From an uncultured Christensenellaceae bacterium (GTDB taxonomy: Bacteria > Bacillota > Clostridia > Christensenellales > Christensenellaceae), in the NCBI GenBank assembly GCA_934373295.1, contig CAKROK010000023.1:1-28912 (forward strand): a stretch of 28,912 nucleotides of DNA, in the 5' to 3' direction. This document shows, piece by piece, positions 8,777 to 16,161 of the stretch. A program made the position numbers and the translations under genes. The notes under the pieces were generated by a model. The model worked only from the letters and a program-made list of their open reading frames with translations, did not search any database and was not told the origin of the DNA. Position 1 is the first letter of the stretch. Each line of letters opens with the position of its first letter.

Positions 8777-9517
8777 TTATTTTTCGCCGAGTGCCTCTTT
8801 AGCCACTGCCACAGACGCCGAAAGACCTATTCTCGTCGCGCCGGATGAGAGTATCTGGCAGGCGCGCTCATACGTGCGTATTCCGCCGTCGATCTTCACT
8901 GCGATGTCCTCTCCGACTATCGAGCGCACGAACTTAACATCCTCCTCGAGCGCCTTTTTGCCCGTTAGAGTGTTGGCTATCTTCACGCCGGGCGCGCCGC
9001 TGTTTTTGATTATCTTTAGCAGTATCTGCTTTTCAGAGTCGTTAAAAAGCCCCTGCTCATAGATTATCTTGGAGAACGCCTTGCCGCGCACCGCCGCGAG
9101 CATCATCTCTATTTCCTTCGCGACAAAGTCGTATTCGCCGCTCTTCATGGCGACATAGCTCGGGCAGATGTCGAACTCGGTCGCGCCGTTTATAAGCCCC
9201 TGCTCGATCTCCGCCAACTTGGCCGCCGTGCTCGCCGCCGCGTGCGGAAAGCCCACCGCAGTACACACGCCCACGCCGCTGCCCTTTAGCATATCGGCCG
9301 CCATGGGAACGTAATACGGGGTTATCACGACGTTCGCAAAGCCGTATTTCAGCGCATCCTCACAGCCCTTTGCGACGCTGTCGCGCGTCTGGTCGGGGTT
9401 TAACAGCGAGTGCTCGATGCTGGATATTACCTTTTTGGGAGTAAGCGCAGCCGTCCCGCCGTTTAACTGGCAGAGGACCTCCTGCGTCACTCTTGAAATA
9501 ATGCTTTCAAGCTCCAT
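8777..9517 (-). CDS. DeoC-family aldolase 2, microcompartment-associated
   Basis: A 246-residue TIM-barrel protein of the deoxyribose-phosphate aldolase family. That family cleaves 2-deoxyribose-5-phosphate to glyceraldehyde-3-phosphate and acetaldehyde through a lysine Schiff base. Candidate catalytic residues are present: D116, K179 and K208, the last followed by DGGIR as in the family. The usual KTSTGF..GGAT loop after the first lysine is replaced by KIANTLTGKK, and the early HTLLK motif reads HSLLN, so substrate choice may differ. Residues 1-18 form an amphipathic helix (MELESIISRVTQEVLCQL) like a microcompartment encapsulation peptide. It starts eight bases after the shell gene, with a weak ribosome site. 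Family placement is firm; reaction and encapsulation are inferred. Confidence 0.85.
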   Translation of the reverse strand: MELESIISRVTQEVLCQLNGGTAALTPKKVISSIEHSLLNPDQTRDSVAKGCEDALKYGFANVVITPYYVPMAADMLKGSGVGVCTAVGFPHAAASTAAKLAEIEQGLINGATEFDICPSYVAMKSGEYDFVAKEIEMMLAAVRGKAFSKIIYEQGLFNDSEKQILLKIIKNSGAPGVKIANTLTGKKALEEDVKFVRSIVGEDIAVKIDGGIRTYERACQILSSGATRIGLSASVAVAKEALGEK

Positions 9518-9525
9518 AGCTCAAA

Positions 9526-9801
9526 TTACATCGTGGGGAGAATGCCCTCAACGTCGTCATGCGGTCTGGGGATCACGTGTACGCCGTAGAGGTCGCCCAC
9601 TCTCTTTGCAGCAGCCGCGCCCGCTTCAACAGCCGCCTTGACTGCGCCGACGTCGCCCCTTACCATTACGGTAACGAGACCGGAGCCGATCTGCTCTTTG
9701 CCGATGAGATGTACGTTTGCCGCCTTTACCATTGAATCAGCCGCTTCGATAGCGCCGATGAGACCCTTGGTTTCTACCATTCCGAGTGCTTGCTTTTCCA
9801 T
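9526..9801 (-). CDS. BMC-domain hexameric shell protein (EutM/PduA type)
   Basis: Single-domain bacterial microcompartment shell protein of 91 residues. Such proteins form flat hexamers that tile the facets of a protein shell, with a central pore for metabolites. It begins ALGMVETKGLIGAIEAAD, has the pore-lining IGSGL segment near residues 38-42, and continues with VMVRGDVGAVKAAVEAG and VHVIPRPH, all typical of EutM/PduA. The ribosome site AAGGAG is well placed. It sits between two deoC-type genes. No vertex (BMC-P) or trimeric (BMC-T) shell gene is in the window, and hexamers alone would not be expected to close a shell. Confidence 0.95.
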   Translation of the reverse strand: MEKQALGMVETKGLIGAIEAADSMVKAANVHLIGKEQIGSGLVTVMVRGDVGAVKAAVEAGAAAAKRVGDLYGVHVIPRPHDDVEGILPTM

Positions 9802-9835
9802 TATGATATCTCCTTTTTAAGCTCGTTTTTCGTTA

Positions 9836-10678
9836 TTAATATTCGTTGCTCACGACGTTCACCTTGCCCGCCGCGCATTTACCCGTGCATGTGCCGCAGT
9901 TGTTGCAGCCCTTGGGCTTGGTGGGGTCCTCATCCTTTACGATGAATATGCCCTTAGAAGTACCGAATCTCTCCGCACCCGCCGCGATGAGGGCGTCCGC
10001 AATAGCCCTGTTGTTTACGCCGGTGGATGCCTTCACTTTACATGCATCGCCCACCGTCCTCTTCATGAGGGAGACCGCCTCGACGGTCGCGCCGCCCTTG
10101 CCGAAGCCGGAGGAGGTCTTTACCCAGTCCGCGCCCGCGCGCTTGGAAAGCTCGCAAGCCACGACTATCTCCTCATCCGTCAGATCTGAGGACTCGATTA
10201 TGACCTTTACCGCCGCATAGGGATGCGCCGCGTCTATTACCGCCTTTATGTCATCGAAAACGACGTTGTATCTCTTATCCTTGAGCGCACCGATGTTGAT
10301 GACCATGTCTATTTCATCCGCACCGTTCTTCACCGCCTCGGAGGTCTCCACAGCCTTAACGAGGGTGGTCGTCGCGCCGAGAGGGAAGCCTACTACGCAG
10401 GCGGTCTTTACGCCGCTGCCTTTTAACTGCTCATGTACGAACTTTACATGGGTGGGGTTGATGCATACGCTCGCAAAGTGATACTCCTTCGCCTCGTCGC
10501 AGAATCTCTTTACCGTAGCCTGCGTCGTGTCGCATTTTAATACGGTGTGATCCATGTACTTCGCATAAGAGGGATCATAGCCATGCTTGCCGCCGGTCGT
10601 CTTGGGAGCGGCCGCCGCGCCCGTGCTGCCCAGCTGCGCCGTGACGTCGGCAATGATTTTTGAAATATCCATTTTCAT
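9836..10678 (-). CDS. deoC: DeoC-family aldolase 1 with encapsulation-type N-terminus and Cys4 tail
   Basis: Deoxyribose-phosphate aldolase family protein of 280 residues, longer than the usual 215-250. Residues 3-16 (MDISKIIADVTAQL) form an amphipathic helix followed by an Ala/Gly/Thr linker, the form of a microcompartment encapsulation peptide. The barrel has D124 (EIDMVINIGA), the Schiff-base lysine K187 (VKTSSGFGKGGAT) and K216. K216 is followed by ASTGVNN rather than the usual A-S/G-GGVR, removing an arginine that contacts substrate phosphate in the family. The tail has C258, C261, C264 and C268 in CxxCxxCxxxC spacing, like a [4Fe-4S] ligand set. The first ATG is three bases from AAAGGA; the ATG two codons on (10672) has better spacing. 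First gene of the operon. Confidence 0.9.
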   Translation of the reverse strand: MKMDISKIIADVTAQLGSTGAAAAPKTTGGKHGYDPSYAKYMDHTVLKCDTTQATVKRFCDEAKEYHFASVCINPTHVKFVHEQLKGSGVKTACVVGFPLGATTTLVKAVETSEAVKNGADEIDMVINIGALKDKRYNVVFDDIKAVIDAAHPYAAVKVIIESSDLTDEEIVVACELSKRAGADWVKTSSGFGKGGATVEAVSLMKRTVGDACKVKASTGVNNRAIADALIAAGAERFGTSKGIFIVKDEDPTKPKGCNNCGTCTGKCAAGKVNVVSNEY

Positions 10679-10760
10679 CGTTCCTTTCGTATATCTTATC
10701 TTTTATATGTAGTTTTCGCTTGCATCACGCCCTTTTACAGGCATAACTTATCTCATGCTT

Positions 10761-10790
10761 ATTCTATCATATAACCGCTTTCATATGCAA
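10761..10790 (-). promoter_or_regulatory. Promoter of the microcompartment/deoC operon
   Basis: Minus-strand TTGCAT (10785-10790), an 18-base spacer and TAGAAT (10761-10766) with a TG two bases before it (extended -10). The predicted leader is about 75 bases. Confidence 0.6.
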
Positions 10791-10806
10791 TGTCTTTATT
10801 TGCATA
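10784..10806. promoter_or_regulatory. Candidate operator dyad over the -35 box
   Basis: TATGCAA-N9-TTGCATA, a perfect 7-bp dyad, covers the -35 hexamer of the operon promoter. The placement fits a repressor site. The binding protein is unknown and no regulator gene lies nearby. Confidence 0.4.
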
Positions 10807-10842
10807 CATTATCATTCATTTGGTTTTTTATATTGTGCCATT

Positions 10843-10876
10843 AAAAAAGCGCACCCAATCGAGTGATCGAGTGCGC
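10843..10876 (-). terminator. Rho-independent terminator of the phage cassette
   Basis: On the minus strand GCGCACTCGATC-ACTC-GATTGGGTGCGC folds with 12 continuous pairs (two of them G-T) and is followed by six T. It lies 18 bases past the last phage gene and marks the 3' boundary of the cassette. Confidence 0.9.
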
Positions 10877-10894
10877 TCTCCCCCTTATTGTGTC

Positions 10895-11446
10895 CTATTT
10901 CTTCTTTTTCATATCGTTTTGCAGTTTTATCGCCGCTAAATACGCCTCATAATTATCGAGCGCATACTGCGCGGCAAACTGCGTGTCCTTCGTTCTCGCC
11001 GCCGCCTTATCCACGTAAAGCTCGGATAGGCTCTTTGCCTGCTCGGCATCCGCGTCATATCCCGCGATGAGCGTCTCTAAGTCCACGTTGCTCTTGTCCT
11101 TCGCCTCTGAAACGTTCAGGTTGTTGAGGTTTTTTCTCAATACGTTGTCCTGCGCTATCCTCGCCGTCTCGCTCACGCCGCTCTTTGCGCCGTCGTATAA
11201 TCCCCCCGCGAGGCCCTCCTTGGCTAATCCCTCGTTGTTGCCTATCGCGGAAAGCCTCGCGTTTACGTATGTATCCGCGCGCTTTGCGTCATACTCCTTC
11301 TTTATGTTCTTCTTTTCGCTGCTTGCCTTGGCGTTGTTCCTCTTTATCGCCGCCGTATATGCCTTTTTTATCTCCTTTGCCGCATTCGTGTAATCACCCT
11401 GCGCCGTGTTCGCCTTATATGCCGTTACTGCCGCCTTATTTGCCAT
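10895..11446 (-). CDS. Lysine- and alanine-rich helical phage protein, unknown function
   Basis: A 183-residue, mostly helical, charged protein with a KKKK C-terminus. The middle contains LAKEGLAGGLYDGAKSGVSE, the kind of Gly/Ser-rich hinge seen in small structural proteins of clostridial phages. I do not recognise a named family. Its place as the last gene of the structural/lysis cassette and its composition would suit an internal virion or DNA-associated protein, but that is inference. There is no signal peptide or membrane segment. The ribosome site GAAAGGAG is strong. Confidence 0.8.
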   Translation of the reverse strand: MANKAAVTAYKANTAQGDYTNAAKEIKKAYTAAIKRNNAKASSEKKNIKKEYDAKRADTYVNARLSAIGNNEGLAKEGLAGGLYDGAKSGVSETARIAQDNVLRKNLNNLNVSEAKDKSNVDLETLIAGYDADAEQAKSLSELYVDKAAARTKDTQFAAQYALDNYEAYLAAIKLQNDMKKKK

Positions 11447-11467
11447 TTGTCTCCTTTCGTTCGCCCG

Positions 11468-11770
11468 TCATTTCGAGCCCTTGTGTATTATGTATTCGTT
11501 GAGTTCCTTTAGCGCTTCATCTATTTTCGAATTATCATCGTGCTTTTTTATGGTGAGCATTATCGCGAGCAGACTTTGCAACATAAGCTCGTTTCTGCAC
11601 TCACTTTCGCACGTATGCTCTTTAAGCTCCCTGCCCAGCGACGCCACCCTGCGCTCGATCTCCTCTATGGACTCCTGCGCCTTTGTTTTCAGGGAAAATC
11701 TCGCTATGAGCGTGCCCGCGACTAACACGAGCACGCCGGTCAGCGTCCCGCTCAGGACTGTCTGTGTCAT
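11468..11770 (-). CDS. Holin-associated one-TM coiled-coil protein
   Basis: A 100-residue protein with one N-terminal membrane segment (about 5-24) and then a charged coiled coil ending EALKELNEYIIHKGSK. This resembles the small accessory membrane proteins found beside holins in clostridial prophages. It overlaps the holin stop codon by four bases (ATGA). It could be a second holin, a holin regulator or an anchored helper; the sequence does not decide. Two cysteines (CESEC) lie after the coiled coil. Confidence 0.75.
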   Translation of the reverse strand: MTQTVLSGTLTGVLVLVAGTLIARFSLKTKAQESIEEIERRVASLGRELKEHTCESECRNELMLQSLLAIMLTIKKHDDNSKIDEALKELNEYIIHKGSK

Positions 11771-12033
11771 GAGTCGTCATCTCCCTTTGGACAGTCATAG
11801 CACATAACTCGTTCGCTGTCCGTCACGCCCTTGGTCGTCGGGTCGACCACTATTCCCATCATGACCAGAATATTGACGATCATTCCCGCAGCGCTTATTA
11901 TCCCCTCCTGCGGTATCTTAGGCACTATTTCAAACATGTCGAGAATGTTGTATATAAGTGATACCGCCGCCGCGATAAGCGCAATGAGCGTCGCCTTGTT
12001 CTTGAACCTCAATTTCCAATTCATCTTTTTCAT
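11767..12033 (-). CDS. Phage holin, phi LC3-like
   Basis: Small membrane protein expected to open the cytoplasmic membrane so that the endolysin reaches the wall. The pattern is typical of the Phage_holin_1 family: an N-terminal NWKLRFKNKATLIALI, two membrane segments with a short turn (I..MFEIVPKIP) and a C-terminal GIVVDPTTKGVTDSE. I chose the ATG at 12033 (88 residues) because AGGAGG lies six bases upstream; an ATG five codons earlier would overlap this ribosome site. It sits directly after the endolysin gene. Confidence 0.88.
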   Translation of the reverse strand: MKKMNWKLRFKNKATLIALIAAAVSLIYNILDMFEIVPKIPQEGIISAAGMIVNILVMMGIVVDPTTKGVTDSERVMCYDCPKGDDDS

Positions 12034-12044
12034 TTTAATCCTCC

Positions 12045-12806
12045 TCATCTTTCTTTCCAGATAAACCCCAGCTTTTCCGCTGTGTTCTTCCCTACGATGC
12101 CGTCCTGTTTAAGTCCGTTATCTTTTTGAAAGCGCTTGACCGCCGCCTCCGTCTCCTTTCCGTACGCCGCGTCTGCGCCTCTTTTGCCTGTGGAATATCC
12201 TCTCGATATCAGCTCCTCCTGAACGCTTTTTACGTCCGTCCCCCGCATGAGTATCGCCTTTTTTGACAGATTTCGGGATATCGTTTCTTTTTTCGTCTGA
12301 CTTTCTATCTCCTGCGCGAGCTTTTTCGGCCTGCCATATGCATTCCAGTATGCCTTGCCGCTTGCGTTGAGCGCGCGCTTCACCACGCCGTAGGCCCGCC
12401 CCCGAGCCTCGATGACGTTCCCCTTTTCATCCGCGACCACGCCCACGTGATACGTCCTCTTGGCGTTCTTTCTGAATACGAGATCCCCCGGTTTAAGCTC
12501 CTCGCGGCTTATCTGCGTGCAGTAGGCCACTCTCAGCATCTGCGCCGTGGTGTCAAAGCCCTTCTTTTCGATTCCCGTCTCATCCATCGCCTTGGTCACG
12601 AGTCCGGAGCAGTCGAATGCTCTAACCTCCTTGAATCCTGCCTTTACGCGCTTTTTTAAGAGTGCCTTCGCCGTTTTCTTGTTGGCCTCGCTCGTCTCCA
12701 GTCGGTCTATGAGTATATCCGTCGCCTTTTGCCCCTGTCCTCCCCAAACGTATATCGATCCATGCGAAACCTCATTTTCGAGGTAGTCTAAAAATTCCCT
12801 AAGCAT
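12045..12806 (-). CDS. Phage endolysin: NlpC/P60 peptidase plus peptidoglycan-binding domain
   Basis: A 253-residue wall-degrading enzyme. The N-terminal NlpC/P60-like domain has C66 in FDCSGLV and H120 in TYHVGVV, the expected Cys-His pair of a gamma-D-glutamyl-diamino acid endopeptidase, with VIEARG after it. A basic linker leads to a PG_binding_1 domain (about 186-250; VKSVQEELISRGY and AVKRFQKDNGLKQDGIVG). It lacks a signal peptide, so release would depend on the holin encoded next. The start has GGAGG well placed. Endolysin-holin order and tight spacing define a lysis module. Confidence 0.9.
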   Translation of the reverse strand: MLREFLDYLENEVSHGSIYVWGGQGQKATDILIDRLETSEANKKTAKALLKKRVKAGFKEVRAFDCSGLVTKAMDETGIEKKGFDTTAQMLRVAYCTQISREELKPGDLVFRKNAKRTYHVGVVADEKGNVIEARGRAYGVVKRALNASGKAYWNAYGRPKKLAQEIESQTKKETISRNLSKKAILMRGTDVKSVQEELISRGYSTGKRGADAAYGKETEAAVKRFQKDNGLKQDGIVGKNTAEKLGFIWKER

Positions 12807-12816
12807 AATAACCTCC

Positions 12817-13293
12817 TTACAGGGCTATCCAGTAGTAGTCCTGCGCATTTAAAAGTTTCATTCCCGTTTCGCTTTTTACCTTTACCGCTTTAAGCGTGCT
12901 GTCGTAAACTATCTCGCTTTCATAAGAGCTTACGCTTGCCATATTCTGCGCCGATACTTTAAGCGCAGTTTTCGAGGTCGACGTATTTAACTCCTTGACA
13001 GCAACTAACGACTGATAGCCGCTCACGCCCAAATTTACGAGATACGGGCAATAAAGTATAAAGCCCGTGGGCGCGCTGTCCATGCCTGAACAGTCGCACA
13101 ATGCGGGATAACTCCCATTCCATGTGAATTTGCCGCATGCCGCGCCGTCTATGCCGCCCGTCGCTATCTGCGCGATCTTTTCGGCGAAGCTGTCTATCTT
13201 GCCGTCGCCCACGCTCACGCCCTTTTCCTCTATCGACGCTTTAATAGCGGTCTTTGCGTTCGTTATTCTCGTGATATCCGTAGCTATGCTCAT
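12817..13293 (-). CDS. Phage tail-fibre-like protein
   Basis: A 158-residue protein whose start, ITNAKTAIKASIEEKGVSVG followed by DGKID, matches a module common in small tail and fibre proteins of Bacillota phages. The rest is beta-rich, with a short Cys-containing segment (ALCDCSG), and resembles a distal, host-facing domain. It overlaps the upstream fibre gene by four bases (ATGA). Receptor binding is inferred from position and composition. Confidence 0.75.
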   Translation of the reverse strand: MSIATDITRITNAKTAIKASIEEKGVSVGDGKIDSFAEKIAQIATGGIDGAACGKFTWNGSYPALCDCSGMDSAPTGFILYCPYLVNLGVSGYQSLVAVKELNTSTSKTALKVSAQNMASVSSYESEIVYDSTLKAVKVKSETGMKLLNAQDYYWIAL

Positions 13294-13793
13294 AATGCCG
13301 CCAGCGCCTCCTCTACTCCGTCAAGCTCTCCTTCAAGCGCTGTCAGCCTGTCTTTTATGGGATTGAGCTGTCCCGAATGTGCGGTTGAAAATTCGTTGTG
13401 CAGGCCGATTAGATTTGATATCTGCGTCCTCGTCTCGCTCATCGAATATACGCCCAGCGCAAGTCTCGCCGACTCCTTGCTCGATCCGCCCGTTCCGCCT
13501 CTTTCTATACCCAGCGTTCCGCTCGTGACGTCCTGCGCATCATGCGTGTGCTCGTCAAGTCCCACGTTGGATTGACTTGCAAGCTCGTTTAACGCTTCCG
13601 CCACCGCCTCAACGAGCGCTCTGTATTTCGGGTCGAGCACCTCTAAAAGCGCTGCATCAAAGCGCTTCTTTAGCTCCGCCGCGCTCCCCGCCACCATGTC
13701 CGGAAGCTCGCTTATCTTCTTTCCCGTATAATCCGCATCCGCCGTCTTTGCCGCGGTTATCGCCGCTACCTTTTCAGCAATGTCTATCGCCAT
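13290..13793 (-). CDS. Phage tail fibre or collar protein
   Basis: A 167-residue protein with LDEHTHDAQDVTSGTLGIER followed by GGTGGSS and ARLALG, the signature joint found in many phage tail fibres. It is flanked by helical segments: the N-terminus resembles that of the next gene product (AITAAKTADA), and the C-terminus is a coiled coil suited to trimerisation. It lies between the large tail/head-completion gene and another fibre-like gene, as expected for a short-tailed phage tail tip. Confidence 0.8.
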   Translation of the reverse strand: MAIDIAEKVAAITAAKTADADYTGKKISELPDMVAGSAAELKKRFDAALLEVLDPKYRALVEAVAEALNELASQSNVGLDEHTHDAQDVTSGTLGIERGGTGGSSKESARLALGVYSMSETRTQISNLIGLHNEFSTAHSGQLNPIKDRLTALEGELDGVEEALAAL

Positions 13794-13858
13794 GTGATTC
13801 CTCCTGTTTCTTTTGTTTTGGGAGATTGACCTCCCTTATTACATAGTATTCTTAAACC

Positions 13859-15730
13859 TTATATATGTCTCTTAATGTACTTACCGACGGAAAAGCTCAC
13901 CGTCATCCCCAGTAGGCCGAAGCAGTCGTTTTTGCTGTCGTGCCTTATGCCTATCTGAAAGCTCTCCGCTTTTCTCACCTTTCTTTCCGACCGTCCCACC
14001 TGCGCGATGTCGTTCGTGCTGAACGTGAATCTGTTAAAATCGATGTCCGCAAAGCTGAATATGTCGCCAAAGTATTCGCCCAAGCTGCGCTCCGTCTGCT
14101 TGTCTGTGCGTATGAGCAGCTTCGCCCTCGTCCTCAAAAAGGGCTTAAAGCTCACGCCCGTTCCCGCCGCGCTCAAGGTCTTTTCTCTAAGCGGCTCTCC
14201 GCCGTCCAATACGGGCGACCACCACTCCCCAACTATCGGCTGTCCCAGGTCGTTATACGCGCCCATGCCCTGCTTTTGCTCGCTCATCTGGACGTATACG
14301 CCATTTTCGTCCGCAAAATAAAGCTGTCCCGCGTGCGCCGCTATCGCCTGCGTCGGGATGTTCTCCCAATAGAACCATTCAAAGCCCCTGTCGCCCTCAC
14401 TGTCCGTCTTTGCGATATATGCCCTGCCGTTCACGCCCAATATCAGCTTATCCGCCGCGCATGTCATGCGTACATCCTTCAGCTCCTCTCCCAAGAGCTT
14501 CCCGTTTATGTTCACGCTCATGTTTTTAAGGCTCTGCTGATTCGTGACGGAGTCCGTCCTCGGGTGCATGAGTCCCCTTCCCGAAAGAAACAGCGGATAT
14601 CCTCCCGCCTCGCCTACCGTGCCGAACGCGACCGCGCCTATGCCCTGCGCTCCTTCGGATATCGTGAATATCGTGCTCTCCGTCTCGCTGCCGTCCGCGA
14701 GCGTCTGGTTCACTATCTGCGCGTTTCTCATGAACAGTCCGCTCTGCCCGTCGTTTTCCTCCTTGACGATTATCTGCGCGCCGTACTGTTTTAGATATCC
14801 CAATATCGCCGTGTCCTGCATACCTATGCGCGTATATGACGTGTCAGGGAAGTAGTCCGGCATGTATAGTCCGCTGTGCCAGTCCGTCGCAGGCTCGTCG
14901 GCGTTCCCGCTCACGAACACCCTCGTCGGGTTTCCCGCTCCGAATACCGAACAAATCGCGCATTTTTCAATGCTCTGTCTCTTGCCCTCTCCTGCTGCGC
15001 AGAACGTTATAACGACGCTGTCCACGCCCTTGTCGTCTGCGGGCGCCGTGGCGAATGTCGCCTTGTTGCCGCTCACCGTAATCTCTGCCGCCTGTCCCGC
15101 GACCGTCGCGCTCGCCGTTTTGCTTACGTCCGCCTCGCCGTCGAGTATGAATACCTTTGAGGTACCGTCCGTGCTGAAGCTGTTCTTTCTCCACCGCGTG
15201 AGCATGTTCACCGGCTCAAACGACGTCCCTCCTCCGTTCGGCTTTCTGCCTATACTCGTCGTGGGGATAAAACCCTCGACCTCCTTAAACCCGTTTTGGT
15301 CGTCATAGCATATGTATTTGCTCCCGTCCAGAATATACGTCTTGCCGTTCATGAAAAATGAAGCCGACCTGCGGCTGCCTTCTCCCGATGTAAACGTCTT
15401 GCCGTTGTGCCGTAAAAGCCCCGATTCCTCGTTCGGGCTGAATGCCGCATATAGCCTGCCCGTGTGCAATATGAGCGTATCTCCGTGAAAGTGCATCCCC
15501 TGCGCCTGCCCGATGCTCGTCACAAGGCTCTGCCTGTCTATATCGTGACCCTGCTCCACTGCGTTCATGTATCCCGTCCTGAGCTGCGGTCGTCCCGCCT
15601 TGCCCGCCGTCATGTTTACGCATTGCGGGCTTCTCCTCGCGTCGACCTCGCCCTCGCTGCTCGTAAAATCCGCCCCTAAAAAGTCGGAAAGAACTATGCT
15701 TTTCATTGATCTTATGCGCGAAAATGCCAT
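13859..15730 (-). CDS. Large phage tail or head-completion protein, unnamed family
   Basis: A 623-residue protein without membrane segments. It is beta-rich, with recurring short blades (for example FHGDTLILHTGRLYAAF, FMNGKTYILDGSKYICYDD, AHAGQLYFADENGVYV) that suggest a beta-propeller-like fold, as in the packaged-DNA-stabilising and tail-needle-proximal proteins of short-tailed phages. I do not recognise a named family from sequence alone. The ATG follows the previous stop directly (TAA-ATG) with AAAGGAGG upstream. Position after the connector and before the fibres supports a role in closing the portal or building the tail tube. Confidence 0.75.
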   Translation of the reverse strand: MAFSRIRSMKSIVLSDFLGADFTSSEGEVDARRSPQCVNMTAGKAGRPQLRTGYMNAVEQGHDIDRQSLVTSIGQAQGMHFHGDTLILHTGRLYAAFSPNEESGLLRHNGKTFTSGEGSRRSASFFMNGKTYILDGSKYICYDDQNGFKEVEGFIPTTSIGRKPNGGGTSFEPVNMLTRWRKNSFSTDGTSKVFILDGEADVSKTASATVAGQAAEITVSGNKATFATAPADDKGVDSVVITFCAAGEGKRQSIEKCAICSVFGAGNPTRVFVSGNADEPATDWHSGLYMPDYFPDTSYTRIGMQDTAILGYLKQYGAQIIVKEENDGQSGLFMRNAQIVNQTLADGSETESTIFTISEGAQGIGAVAFGTVGEAGGYPLFLSGRGLMHPRTDSVTNQQSLKNMSVNINGKLLGEELKDVRMTCAADKLILGVNGRAYIAKTDSEGDRGFEWFYWENIPTQAIAAHAGQLYFADENGVYVQMSEQKQGMGAYNDLGQPIVGEWWSPVLDGGEPLREKTLSAAGTGVSFKPFLRTRAKLLIRTDKQTERSLGEYFGDIFSFADIDFNRFTFSTNDIAQVGRSERKVRKAESFQIGIRHDSKNDCFGLLGMTVSFSVGKYIKRHI

Positions 15731-16090
15731 TTATTCCTCCTTTTCGATAAACGCCCTTACGCAGTCTGTGAGCATCCCCTCATAGTCGCTTCTATACACG
15801 TTTGACATTCCGGTCAGGTCGTCCTCCGCGAAAAGCGTCGCCGCGATCCCGTATGGCAGCGCGTTTAAAAGCTCCTGCTCATAATCTATTTCATCGCTCA
15901 TTTCGCTCACCTTGCGCGGCCCTCCGATAGGCTCCTTGCCCCTAAACTCCCTGAGATCGTCGTTTACGGCATAAGTCTCCGCCAGCCTCTGGTTTAAAAG
16001 CGCTAAAAAGCCCTGCTCGTATTCGCCGCCCTCGCCCGTCGGGCAGTACATCAGCGAAAGCACGATGTCAAATAATTCCTCTGCCGTCAT
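15731..16090 (-). CDS. Putative head-tail connector protein
   Basis: A 119-residue helical, acidic protein (LLNALPYGIAATLFAEDD, CVRAFIEKEE) between coat and tail genes. Size, helical content and position fit the gp6/gp4-type adaptors that extend the portal, but no diagnostic motif is visible, so this is an assignment by context. It joins the downstream gene without a gap. Confidence 0.65.
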   Translation of the reverse strand: MTAEELFDIVLSLMYCPTGEGGEYEQGFLALLNQRLAETYAVNDDLREFRGKEPIGGPRKVSEMSDEIDYEQELLNALPYGIAATLFAEDDLTGMSNVYRSDYEGMLTDCVRAFIEKEE

Positions 16091-16161
16091 TTTTACTTCC
16101 TCTTTCTTTTATTGTTTGGGAGCAGCGGTTTTTCGCCGCCGCCCCCGTTTAAAATTTCCCG

